The notes under the pieces were generated by a model. The model was not told the DNA's origin. It searched no databases and was given only the letters and a program-made list of their open reading frames with translations. From positions 1,798,001 through 1,862,000 of the forward strand of contig CAVTRI010000002.1 in assembly GCA_963737075.1 (NCBI GenBank): a stretch of DNA of 64,000 nucleotides. Direction: 5' to 3'. Position numbers and translations under genes: made by a program. Source of the stretch: CAVTRI01 sp963737075. Its GTDB lineage: Bacteria; Actinomycetota; Acidimicrobiia; Acidimicrobiales; Palsa-688. Positions 15,721 to 23,655 of the stretch are shown piece by piece (the stretch's first letter is position 1; every line of letters begins with the position of its first letter).

Positions 15721-16686
15721 ATGACGCGCCCCTTCCGTTTCAGCGCTCAGGTTCCGGATTTCGACGGTTCGTTGGCGCACTGGCAGTCCGAGTTGGATTT
15801 CATCGCGGATGCCGGCTTCTCCACGGTCGCCCTGGCTGACCACTTCACTGACGGTTACACGATGGAGCCGCTCGTCACGCTCACCGCGGCCGCCATGCGC
15901 TGCGGCCTCCGGGTGCAAACCGCCGTGTTGGGCGTGGACTACCGCCATCCGGTGCTCGCGCACCGCATGGCGGCCACATTGGACCTCTTGAGCGGTGGAC
16001 GGCTGGAGCTCGGGCTCGGCGCCGGTTGGATGCGCTCCGACTACGAGGGTGCAGGCATGGTCCTCGACCCGCCTGGGGTTCGCATCGACAGGCTAGAGGA
16101 GACCATCGACCTGCTCGAGGGCCTGTTCCGCGAGAAGCCGTTGACGTATGCAGGCAAACATGTGCGGGTCGAGGAACTCGTCGGCGTCCCCGCCGGCGTG
16201 CAGCGTCCTCATCCCCCCTTCCTTATCGGCGGAGGCGGAAAGAAGATACTGCGACTCGCGGGCCGACGAGCCGACATCGTTGGAGTCAACGCCAACCTGG
16301 GGGGCGATGTCGGAAGGCAGTCGGTTGTTGATGTCGGCTGGAAGGGGATGCTCCAAAAAGTCGGCTGGGTCCAAGAGGCCGCGCAAGAGGCAGGACGTGA
16401 GCTTGCGGACCTTGAGCTCACGATGGCCCAGTGGCTCCTCCTTGTGACGCCCTCCAGGTCCGAGTCGGCAGCGTTGCTTTCGAAGATGGCGTCCCGACTC
16501 GGCGTCGACGAGGAATGGCTGGAGGCCGCCCCCGGCGTACTGGTCGGCGACGGCGGGAGGGTCACAGAAAAGCTGCATGAGCTTCGTGACCGTCTCGGGA
16601 TCAGTTATGTGCAGGTCCATTCCGGTCCTCGTTCAGTCGACCTCCGCGCCGTCGCGCCGGTGGTTGCCGCACTGGCAGGCATGTAG
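15721..16686 (+). CDS. LLM class F420/flavin-dependent oxidoreductase
   Basis: 321-residue luciferase-like barrel of the F420-associated actinobacterial type. The order is FRFSAQVPDF, IADAGFSTVALADHF, LLSGGRLELGLGAGWMRSDY (~95-115), then PHPPFLIGGGGKKILRLAGR (~165-185). The last motif is the F420/FMN phosphate-binding region. ATG 15721 matches the family N-terminus; upstream codons in this frame overlap the divergent DUF35 gene. A truncated copy of a related gene begins at the very next base after the stop. Substrate unknown. Confidence 0.86.
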   Translation: MTRPFRFSAQVPDFDGSLAHWQSELDFIADAGFSTVALADHFTDGYTMEPLVTLTAAAMRCGLRVQTAVLGVDYRHPVLAHRMAATLDLLSGGRLELGLGAGWMRSDYEGAGMVLDPPGVRIDRLEETIDLLEGLFREKPLTYAGKHVRVEELVGVPAGVQRPHPPFLIGGGGKKILRLAGRRADIVGVNANLGGDVGRQSVVDVGWKGMLQKVGWVQEAAQEAGRELADLELTMAQWLLLVTPSRSESAALLSKMASRLGVDEEWLEAAPGVLVGDGGRVTEKLHELRDRLGISYVQVHSGPRSVDLRAVAPVVAALAGM

Positions 16687-16893
16687 ATGGCCGCCCTGGA
16701 GATAGGAGTCCGGGCCCCGCATGGGGTCTTTGGAGAGGGCCCGAGCGCGATCGCGGACTTCGCGCGCGGCGTCGAAGCCAGCGGTCTCGCCCGGATATGG
16801 GTCAGTGATCACGTGTCGTATCTGCTGCTGTCGCCGGTCGCCTCCGACCCAAAGAAGCCCTCGATGGGGCGGCCGAAGTTGGTAGGTTGCTGA
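16687..16893 (+). pseudogene. 5' fragment of an LLM class oxidoreductase
   Basis: ATG directly abutting the preceding TAG. About 43 residues match an LLM N-terminus (LEIGVRAPHGVFGEGPSAI, FARGVEASGLARIWVSDHVS). The frame then runs into ~20 unrelated residues and stops; an intact enzyme would be near 300 residues. It is a truncated remnant followed 21 bases later by the convergent amidohydrolase stop. Part of a decayed stretch up to about 19.3 kb. Confidence 0.75.
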
Positions 16894-16914
16894 AAGAAGG
16901 TTCCTGAGTGCCGC

Positions 16915-18108
16915 TCAGCGGTCGAAGAGTGCTTCGGCATTTGTGCGCATGACGGCCCGCTTGACCGTTTCGTCGAGCGGATCGAGCAGCTTCTCGAAGT
17001 CAGCCGGGTCGGCCAAGCCCTCTGCGTGGGGAAAGTCGGACCCCATCACCAGGCACGAGGCGTCGCCGCCCAGGTCGGCCACGATTTTCGGGATTTCGTC
17101 CTCCGGGTAGGGTGCGACGCGGACGAACTGACGGAAGATACGGCTGGGCCGTTCGCCGAGTTTCCCTCCGATCCAGGGGCCGTTGCGGCCCATGCCGCGA
17201 CTCTTGTCCATATGGGTCAGCATGTGGGGCACCCAGCTGGCGCCGTGCTCGGCCACCAGCACTCTCAGGTTGGGATGGCGTCCGAAGAGGTTGTCGAAGA
17301 CGAGCGCCGATAGAGTGTCGATGACGGGTCGCTCGCCGTAGACGTTCATCCACTGCCAGGCGGACATGTGCCAGGAGGCGGGGTCCGGATCGTGCCCCCA
17401 CGCAGGGGAGAGGGCGTCGAAATACCAGTACGGCATGATGTGCAAGGCGATCGTGACTTCGGCCTCGTTGAGGCGGGACCAGATGGGGTCGAAGTACGGG
17501 TCGCCGGGTGAGCGGCCGTAGGCCGGCCCTGTCGGGATGAGCACCACTTTGGCGCCCATGTCGACGATTCTTTCGGTCAGCACGATCGATCGTTCGAGAT
17601 CCCGGAGTGACAGCAACGCGGTGGCGTAAAGGCGGTTGTCGTAATTGAATCCCCATGTCTCGTTGTACCAGCGGTTAAACGACGTGAGGTTCGCGTACAG
17701 GGCGTCGGTATCGGCGACGTAGTGCTCGGCGGCGAGCGCCATGCCGGCGGGGAAGACCACGCAGCGTTCGACGCCTTGCTGCTCGAGCAGTTGCAGTCTC
17801 GGGGCACGCTCGAGATACTCAGGCCGCATGGGTTCCGGCTTGTAGGTCTCCTCCGGGTTGCCCGACGCCATCTGCTTGAGCATCTCCTTGAGCGACCCGG
17901 GGCGGTTTGCCAGGTCAAACCCGCCGCCTTGTTCGCTATTGAAGGTGGCGATGCGCCTGCCGGCCAGGATCACCTCACAGCCATCCATGGTGTGGACGGG
18001 AGCGATCGCCCGGTCCAGGTATGCCTTCGGCAGGTAACGCGTGAAGGCGTCCCGCGTCTCATAGCAGTGGGTGTCACAGTCGAACATGCCGTAGTCGAGG
18101 TGGGTCAT
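16915..18108 (-). CDS. amidohydrolase family 2 (ACMSD-like)
   Basis: 397-residue metal-dependent TIM-barrel enzyme. The N-terminal metal motif is FDCDTHCYET. Barrel positions include VTIALHIMPYWYF (~225), LVAEHGASWVPHML (~290) and the terminal MGSDFPHAEGLADP (~365). It is intact and longer than the first amidohydrolase by an N-terminal insertion (~40-90). ATG 18108, preceded by a GAAGAAGG stretch. It is flanked on both sides by gene fragments, so it may be the surviving member of an older cluster. The reaction is unknown; decarboxylation or hydration of a carboxylate is typical for relatives. Confidence 0.84.
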   Translation of the reverse strand: MTHLDYGMFDCDTHCYETRDAFTRYLPKAYLDRAIAPVHTMDGCEVILAGRRIATFNSEQGGGFDLANRPGSLKEMLKQMASGNPEETYKPEPMRPEYLERAPRLQLLEQQGVERCVVFPAGMALAAEHYVADTDALYANLTSFNRWYNETWGFNYDNRLYATALLSLRDLERSIVLTERIVDMGAKVVLIPTGPAYGRSPGDPYFDPIWSRLNEAEVTIALHIMPYWYFDALSPAWGHDPDPASWHMSAWQWMNVYGERPVIDTLSALVFDNLFGRHPNLRVLVAEHGASWVPHMLTHMDKSRGMGRNGPWIGGKLGERPSRIFRQFVRVAPYPEDEIPKIVADLGGDASCLVMGSDFPHAEGLADPADFEKLLDPLDETVKRAVMRTNAEALFDR

Positions 18109-18178
18109 GCGGCGCCTTCTTCCCGTGCTCCTTCGCCTCAGCCGCGGAGACCTTAGCGTGGCGATCTTGCAGAAATAG

Positions 18179-18439
18179 CTAACTGATTATAGCTTCGACC
18201 GGCCGCCCCTTCCCGGCGACGGCCGCCTCCGACTCCAGAGACGACCCGATGAAGTAGGCGACATCGAAGGAGGGCCGGCCATACCGGATGGTCTGCCAGT
18301 CGCAGAAGCCCGCGGCGCCGCCGTCGAGGCACATGTTGCCCATGAGGGCGTCTCCGTCAAGCACGGACAGGGACCCTCGGCAAGCCACTCGGTGGTGACG
18401 TCGGCATGGGAGACCGGAACGATGGCAGGCATGCATCAA
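18179..18439 (-). pseudogene. remnant of an APH/EcKinase-like phosphotransferase
   Basis: Two pieces in different frames. An N-terminal bit contains VSHADVTTEWLAEG. A C-terminal bit contains LDGDALMGNMCLDGG then FCDWQTIRYGRPSFDVAYF, which resembles the HGD..N and DWQ....P..D-AYF motifs of aminoglycoside-phosphotransferase-type kinases. The ~180 residues normally between them are missing and a frame change joins them. It ends early after SSLESE. I read it as an internally deleted, frameshifted pseudogene, probably once in the local catabolic set. Confidence 0.6.
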
Positions 18440-18459
18440 CCTCCGCGCGCCTTACCGGA

Positions 18460-19085
18460 CTACCTCAGCACCCGGGACACCGCGGCCGCCAGGGCGTCGA
18501 GCCTCGGCAGAATCTTCTCGGCCGGTCCGTGGCCAAGGCCCGCCACCATCACCCGCTCCACACCGATGGCCTGCGCCCGATCGAGCGCGTCGGCGATCTG
18601 ATCCGGGCCCATCGCGACTGCCGGCCTGGTCACGTCGGACTCCTTGCGGACGAAGCCGGTGAGCAAGACCGACAGGCGCAACGTCTTCGGGTCCCGACCG
18701 GCGTCGGACCACTCCCGCTTGAGCTCGGCGATCTGCCTGGGGAAGTCCGGGTCGTAGAGGGCGTTGCCCATCGGCATCCAGCCGTCAGCCCATTGTGCGA
18801 TCCGCTGGTAGTTCACGGAGCTCGGAGGCACGCCGAGGAGGATGACCGTCGGGCCCACCTCGAGACCCGTTTGCGCGGCGACGAACGACAGCGCCGTGTA
18901 CGGGTCCCAGAACCGTGCGTAACGTTCGGGGATCGGGCCACCCGGCGGGTATTGGCTCCTCGGGCACTCCACCGGGATGTGAGTGTGCTCGTTGAGGAAC
19001 AATCCCGTGAAGCCTCGTTCCTCTACGGCATGCGCGAGCTGGAGGATCGGCATGGACACTCGGTGCAGTCAGCGAACACCCCCAC
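18460..19085 (-). pseudogene. internally deleted, frameshifted LLM class oxidoreductase
   Basis: The C-terminal half is clear: RIAQWADGWMPMGNALYDP, then FPRQIAELKREWSDAGRDP and a terminal AEKILPRLDALAAAV. The N-terminal part has AHAVEERGFTGLFLNEHTHI. The central ~100 residues that carry the LSxGR and P-KP-Q-PHPP motifs are missing between VILLG and VPPSSVNYQR. A frameshift near 19056 separates the family start (VGVFADCTE) from SMPILQ. About 200 codons remain of ~290. Same kind of damage as the neighbouring kinase remnant. Confidence 0.7.
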
Positions 19086-19123
19086 CTTCGGGCCTGAGCT
19101 CCCGTCGAATCTCGACACCTTGC

Positions 19124-19279
19124 TCAGCCCCGATAGGAGCGGAAGTAGGTACGCACCTCGTCGACGAAAATGTCGGGTAACAGGTCCTCGACCGCCCCGC
19201 TCGGGACCTCGACCTGGAAGGGCTCCGGGGCGGGCAAGGGCACCCTCGCAGCGTCAACCGAGCTCTGGCCTGTCGGCAT
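19124..19279 (-). CDS. small ORF of unknown function, possibly a remnant
   Basis: 51 codons starting MPTGQSSVDAARVPLPAPEP and ending VRTYFRSYRG. A short stretch, PFQVEVPSGAVEDL, resembles the start of the epoxide-hydrolase N-terminal domain, but the similarity is brief and the frame ends soon after. No clear ribosome site. It may be a gene fragment of the same decayed island or a non-gene. The remaining bases up to 19394 show nothing I can identify. Confidence 0.25.
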   Translation of the reverse strand: MPTGQSSVDAARVPLPAPEPFQVEVPSGAVEDLLPDIFVDEVRTYFRSYRG

Positions 19280-19394
19280 GTCGGTCACCGAGGCTATCCA
19301 GTCGCTGGTGCGGCGGATCGTTTGTCATGTCCAAGTGGGCCGGCCAGATAGAGTTTTTCGTGCCTTTGCTCGGCAATCTTCCGGTGGTCGGTGA

Positions 19395-20135
19395 ATGAGA
19401 CGCGCCGCGCTTGTCACCGGAGGTACCCGAGGCATAGGTGCAGCCATCTCCACTCGTTTGGCCGCCGACGGTGTCGACGTGGTCGCCGCCTTTCGGGGTG
19501 ATGCGACTGCGGCAGATCAGCTCCTGAAGGCGACCGCGGGGGTGCCGGGCGCGGTGTCGCTCGCTCGGGGTGACATCGGGAAACCCGACATGTGCCGCCA
19601 TCTGGTGGCGACTGTCCTCGAACGCCATGGCCGGCTCGACTACCTCGTCAGCAATGCCGGCCTGCTGGTAGAAGCCAAGCCGGCTGACACAACGGAGGAA
19701 CTGTGGCAGCAGGCGATGGCCGTCAACCTTTCGGGCTCCTGGTATCTGGCGCAGTCTGCTCTGGTGCCGATGACCGAGCAACGATTCGGTCGTACCGTGA
19801 ATATCAGCTCGGTGACAGCGATCATGGGCAGCCCGGTCGAAGCCGCGTACGGCGCAGCCAAGGCAGGGTTGCTGGGTCTCACCCGCTCCCTCGCCCGGGC
19901 AACCGCCCGCAAGGGCATCACGGTCAACTGCGTCATCCCGGGGGTCTTCGAGACCGATATGACCAACGCCATGGACCCCGCCGATCAGCAGGCCATTCGC
20001 GCCATGATCCCGGTGGGCCGCCGCGGCGATCCGGAGGAGCTCGCGCACGCGGTGGCGTTCCTCCTCGATGATCGGGCTGCGTACGTGACCGGTGCGGTCA
20101 TCACCGTGGACGGCGGGCTTTCTATGGGCAGATAG
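19395..20135 (+). CDS. 3-oxoacyl-ACP/CoA reductase-like SDR (FabG type)
   Basis: 246-residue classical SDR. It has VTGGTRGIGAA at residue 7, NAGLLVEAKPADTTEE near 90, INISS-type NISSVTAIMGSP near 137, catalytic YGAAKAG near 153 and the terminal YVTGAVITVDGG. This is the full FabG-like pattern, so NAD(P)H-dependent reduction or oxidation of a 3-hydroxy/oxo group is expected. ATG start. Its stop abuts the stop of the convergent VOC gene without a gap. It lies outside the decayed island and appears intact. Confidence 0.88.
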   Translation: MRRAALVTGGTRGIGAAISTRLAADGVDVVAAFRGDATAADQLLKATAGVPGAVSLARGDIGKPDMCRHLVATVLERHGRLDYLVSNAGLLVEAKPADTTEELWQQAMAVNLSGSWYLAQSALVPMTEQRFGRTVNISSVTAIMGSPVEAAYGAAKAGLLGLTRSLARATARKGITVNCVIPGVFETDMTNAMDPADQQAIRAMIPVGRRGDPEELAHAVAFLLDDRAAYVTGAVITVDGGLSMGR

Positions 20136-21053
20136 TCAGCTCAAGAGCGTCACTTGGACATCTCGCCGGCTGGAGAACGGCGTGCGCCACGTGGCTAACT
20201 CCTCGGATCGCCAGCCAAGAGATGCTCCCGTCAGAATGATGGGAAATGGGAGGCCCGCAGGCTCGAGCAGCGCCTGCCCCTTCATGGGGCGGCGGCGTAT
20301 CCCAATCCCCTCTGCGCCCAGAGCTTCCTCAGCCCGCGCGAGGTCGTCGACGACGAACCCGGCCACCAAGCAGCGCGGACGGTCGTGGACGGCACCCCAC
20401 ACCGTCTCGCTCTCCGCCGCCGACGGCACGCGGTAGAGCGCGAGGGTGCAGTCGCCCAGGTTCAGGCCTACCTGCGGGACGTCGGCTGCCCCCTCACCGA
20501 ACACCGTCAGGTCGACGCCCAGGATCCGCGATAGGTGCTGCCCGTCGGCGAGTGGATCCGACACGAGTGCGCCCACAAAGGCGAACTGGCTGACGTTCAC
20601 GACGGGCCTTGTATACATCGGTGGCAGTTCTGCGCCCCATCGCGGATCGTCCGCCTGGACCTGGTCGTTCCATTCGAAGAGCAGCCCCGCCGTGTCACCA
20701 GGGCGCGTGAACGCGATGCCCGGCAGCGGCCTGTCCGCAACCCGCACGCCGAATGAAGCGGCTCTCTCAAGGGCAGCCTCAGTGCCAGCCACCTGGACCG
20801 CGACCGAGTGCATGCCGCCGCCGAACCGCTCGAGGAACCGGTGGACCGGTGATGTGTCCCCGAGCGGTTCGCCGATCTCGATCGAGTTGTCTCCGATCCA
20901 CGTCATGCCGCCGCGTCGCTCGATGCCAGGAGTGGCCATCTGCTGATCGTGCAGCACCCTGCAGCCAAAGAGACGTTGGAGCGGCTCGAGGATGGTGTCG
21001 TAGCTCGGCCCCATCGCGGTGGCGTGGAACATCCAGCGAACCTGTCTGTCCAT
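20136..21053 (-). CDS. two-domain VOC (glyoxalase/extradiol-dioxygenase fold) protein
   Basis: 305 residues, with two vicinal-oxygen-chelate modules (~5-130 and ~145-270). Module 1 includes the His-containing GGGMHSVAVQVAG and a late Glu region, GLLFEWND. Module 2 has FAFVGALVSDPLADGQHLS. Family members are dioxygenases, epimerases, glyoxalases or resistance proteins. The His/Glu content is compatible with one metal site, but I cannot assign the reaction. ATG 21053; 22 bases separate it from the glycosyltransferase stop upstream on the same strand, so it may be in that operon. Confidence 0.75.
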   Translation of the reverse strand: MDRQVRWMFHATAMGPSYDTILEPLQRLFGCRVLHDQQMATPGIERRGGMTWIGDNSIEIGEPLGDTSPVHRFLERFGGGMHSVAVQVAGTEAALERAASFGVRVADRPLPGIAFTRPGDTAGLLFEWNDQVQADDPRWGAELPPMYTRPVVNVSQFAFVGALVSDPLADGQHLSRILGVDLTVFGEGAADVPQVGLNLGDCTLALYRVPSAAESETVWGAVHDRPRCLVAGFVVDDLARAEEALGAEGIGIRRRPMKGQALLEPAGLPFPIILTGASLGWRSEELATWRTPFSSRRDVQVTLLS

Positions 21054-21075
21054 TCACCTATCCTGCCATCGTCTC

Positions 21076-22590
21076 TTATCCGTAGTGTCGCGCTGCCGGC
21101 CACGCCTCTTGCCACGGCACCTTCTGGTCGCGGCAGACCCAAATAGCGTCGCCTCTCTCCTCGGTCCACACGCCGTGAGGTGTGGCCACGGTCCCGGCGG
21201 GGGTGACGTTCGCGAAGATCGTGAGCAGGTACTGACGGGAGAGGTTCACCGCGATCGTGGTCGTTCCCGTAGGAGTGCGAGGCGGCCCCCACCACCAGTA
21301 GTTGTTGTGGCCGCTGACCGCATGGGGGAGACCGTACTTCGGCCCGTAGAGATCGATCGCGCCGGCAGCCCCGTAGTCGCCCGTAAAGATCACGAGATCG
21401 TCACGCTGACCAGGGGGCAACGTCGCAGCCACGTGGGCGAACTGGCGGACGAAGCTGGGCCAGCCGACTGTAGCGCTCAGATCCTTGTTGATGTTGCCCT
21501 GCCATGAGCTTTTCGCCAGTGCGCTCGCGGGCAGGACAGGGAGCGACAGAGGCAGCGCCGCCAGCAGGCCGATTCCGAGCAGAGCGATCCATTTCCGCGT
21601 GGCTCGCCGCTCATGCCAGCGCGTCTCGGCCCACACGGCGCCCGCCGCGAACAGCACGAAGTACATGCCCCCGAGGTAGTACGACTTGGCGCCGGTGACG
21701 ACGAAGAACGCCGCCAAGGTGACGTAGGCGACGCCAAACGGCTTGGCAATAGGCGAGCGCCAGACCCACGCCAGCCCGGCGATCCACAGCACGGCAAGCA
21801 GGGGGCCAACCACGAGTAGCTGCGACGGGAGGAAGCCGAGCGACGCGCCGAGGCCGCCGTTCTCGGCGTGCAGGCTTCGGAGCATGGCGATGGCCGCCCA
21901 GTGATGCTGGGCGTTCCAGATGATGTTTGGCGACCAGATGACGAGCGCGAGGGCGATACCGGCCCACAGCCATCGGTTCAGCAGGACGCGTCCGCGCCCG
22001 CTGAGAAGCATGCCTGCGCCCAAGGCGGGGAGAAGGAAGGCGACGCTGAGCTTGTTCATCAGTCCGAGCCCAGCAAGACCACCGAAGACGAGAAGCAGCC
22101 GGTCATCTCTCGTCCGGAGGAAACGCAAAGCCACGAACGACAGGGCGGACCAAAAGAAGAAGTCGAACGCCGCCGTCGACAGCAGGTGGAAGGTGGCGAG
22201 CAACTGCGGTGATGTCGCGGCCGCAGCCGCGGCCAGCATTTGCGCCTTCCTTCCGCCGCCCAGCTCCCGAGCCATCAGCGCGGTGAGGACAACGGCACCA
22301 CCGCCGGCCAGCGCAGGTACCACCCGCAATGCGACAGCGGAAACACCAAAGAGGTGTGTCGACAGCCAAGCGATGGCCGGAACCATGGGTGGCTGGTCCA
22401 CGTATCCCCAGGCGAGGTGCCGGGCGCAGGCGAGAAAATAGAGCTCGTCGCGGTGGATGCCGTAACACGATGCGACGGCCAGTTCGAGTGCCACGAACGC
22501 ACCGGCGATGCCGAGGACGAGCTTCGTGTGAAACGCGGGTTGCGTGGCGGCGGGTTTGAGGTTGGCTACGGCCGCGGTCTGGACAGTCAT
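21076..22590 (-). CDS. membrane glycosyltransferase, GT39/ArnT-like (PMT_2)
   Basis: 504-residue polytopic membrane protein with about ten hydrophobic segments. The first extracytoplasmic loop has the catalytic acidic pattern YGIHRDELYFLACARHLAWG followed by YVDQPPMVP, as in ArnT/PMT-type enzymes that use polyprenyl-phosphate sugars. A soluble C-terminal domain of ~130 residues follows the last helix. It probably glycosylates a lipid or surface component on the outer face of the membrane. Its ATG overlaps the TetR stop by 4 bases, so it is translationally coupled to, and probably autoregulated with, that repressor. Confidence 0.85.
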   Translation of the reverse strand: MTVQTAAVANLKPAATQPAFHTKLVLGIAGAFVALELAVASCYGIHRDELYFLACARHLAWGYVDQPPMVPAIAWLSTHLFGVSAVALRVVPALAGGGAVVLTALMARELGGGRKAQMLAAAAAATSPQLLATFHLLSTAAFDFFFWSALSFVALRFLRTRDDRLLLVFGGLAGLGLMNKLSVAFLLPALGAGMLLSGRGRVLLNRWLWAGIALALVIWSPNIIWNAQHHWAAIAMLRSLHAENGGLGASLGFLPSQLLVVGPLLAVLWIAGLAWVWRSPIAKPFGVAYVTLAAFFVVTGAKSYYLGGMYFVLFAAGAVWAETRWHERRATRKWIALLGIGLLAALPLSLPVLPASALAKSSWQGNINKDLSATVGWPSFVRQFAHVAATLPPGQRDDLVIFTGDYGAAGAIDLYGPKYGLPHAVSGHNNYWWWGPPRTPTGTTTIAVNLSRQYLLTIFANVTPAGTVATPHGVWTEERGDAIWVCRDQKVPWQEAWPAARHYG

Positions 22591-23276
22591 GCTCGTGGCT
22601 CTATCAGCGCGTCACAGATGAATTCGGCGACGGTCTGCCTCACCCGGTCGTCGTCGTAGAGCGCGGCGTCTCGACCCTGTCGGCGCTTCCAGGCGAACCA
22701 GGTGAGGGATTCGGTAATGATGCGTGCGGCAACCGCGGCATCGGGCATCGCCCGCAGGTATCCGGCGGCGGTGCGGCGTTCCAGATATCGAGTGAGCTGG
22801 TGGAAGTATCGGAGGCGGGCGTTTCCGAAGTAGAAGGCTTCGAGGTCGGGCAAGTCCGCAGCGCACCGTTCGATCACCGCAAGCAGCGGCCACAGCCGGT
22901 CGAGCATGTCGTACCGTTCCTCGAGGATCCCGCGCAGCTCTTCGCGGACGTCGGTCGGCGCGTCCTGCTTTAGCGCGGTACGGAACCTCGGCACCTGGTC
23001 GCTTCGCAGCCCCTCCGCGATCACCTCGATCGTCTCGCCCGGGGCTGGAGTCGGGATCGGCAGCTGCCCCGGCTCAGGGTGTCCAAACCCGGCGAGGAAG
23101 ACGAGGTGAAACAGCGCCTCCTTGCTCTCGACGTAGGTAAAGAGCGATCCGGTCGAGACGCCAGCCTTTCGTGCCACCTCAGCGGTGCGCGTCGCCCGGT
23201 ATCCGGACCGGCCGAACTCGTCGGTAGCCGCAGCGGCGATGTCTCGGAGGCGGTCCGGGCCGGGCTTTCGGGGCAT
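22587..23276 (-). CDS. TetR family transcriptional regulator
   Basis: 229-residue repressor. The N-terminal HTH is TAEVARKAGVSTGSLFTYVE (~28-47) after RLRDIAAAATDEFGRSGY. The helical ligand domain contains many aromatic positions. ATG 23276 lies 14 bases from a strong palindrome (23291-23309), which is an obvious autoregulatory operator. It is the first gene of an operon with the glycosyltransferase and perhaps the VOC gene. An exporter is usual for such TetR proteins; a glycosyltransferase target is less common. Confidence 0.88.
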   Translation of the reverse strand: MPRKPGPDRLRDIAAAATDEFGRSGYRATRTAEVARKAGVSTGSLFTYVESKEALFHLVFLAGFGHPEPGQLPIPTPAPGETIEVIAEGLRSDQVPRFRTALKQDAPTDVREELRGILEERYDMLDRLWPLLAVIERCAADLPDLEAFYFGNARLRYFHQLTRYLERRTAAGYLRAMPDAAVAARIITESLTWFAWKRRQGRDAALYDDDRVRQTVAEFICDALIEPRA

Positions 23277-23288
23277 AGTCCTGACTGT

Positions 23289-23311
23289 AGACTGACTGAG
23301 TCAGTCAGTCA
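23289..23311. promoter_or_regulatory. TetR operator-like palindrome
   Basis: ACTGACTGAGTCAGTCAGT (23291-23309) is a near-perfect inverted repeat with one central mismatch, and the flanking bases partly extend it. It sits immediately upstream of the TetR start, where a repressor bound to it would block transcription. TGACT/AGTCA half-sites of this kind are common for TetR proteins. Confidence 0.7.
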
Positions 23312-23424
23312 ATAGGGTTCTTGTTTTGGCTCCTCGGGCTCGGCGCTGGCCTTGAGGGGCGCGCGACAGGCTCAGCCGCCTTTGAGGACGCGCTCAGGCG
23401 CTCTTAGGGACGCCCTCAAGCGCT

Positions 23425-23567
23425 TTTGGGGGCCGGGTCGCGCCAACTGGCGGGTCTCGGCGCGATCGAGCACCTCTCGGCGCATGGGAGGCCGACGGGC
23501 TGAGGTGCATTTGGGGGCCGGGTCGCGCCAACTGGCGGGTCTCGGCGCGATGGAGCATCTCTCGGCG
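23425..23567 (+). repeat. 58-bp direct duplication containing a 28-bp stem-loop
   Basis: Two copies (23425-23482 and 23510-23567) with an 85-base period, differing at two positions. Each holds the stem-loop TCGCGCC-N14-GGCGCGA at 23438-23465 and 23523-23550. Further copies of that stem-loop occur around the IS630 element and at 52148-52175. The whole gap from 23312 to 23655 shows no plausible gene; the flanking bases carry short GC-rich inverted repeats. Confidence 0.65.
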
Positions 23568-23655
23568 GTCTGGGGGCGCGAAAAGGCTGCGAATACGATG
23601 CCGAAGCGCGCCACGTAGGGCAGCCGTGGCGCCTGATCGCGCCAACAGCCCTTGC

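Noticed and set aside
18406..19398. 330-codon plus-strand frame
   Set aside because: It is the complement of the decayed LLM and kinase remnants; the minus strand carries the recognisable motifs.
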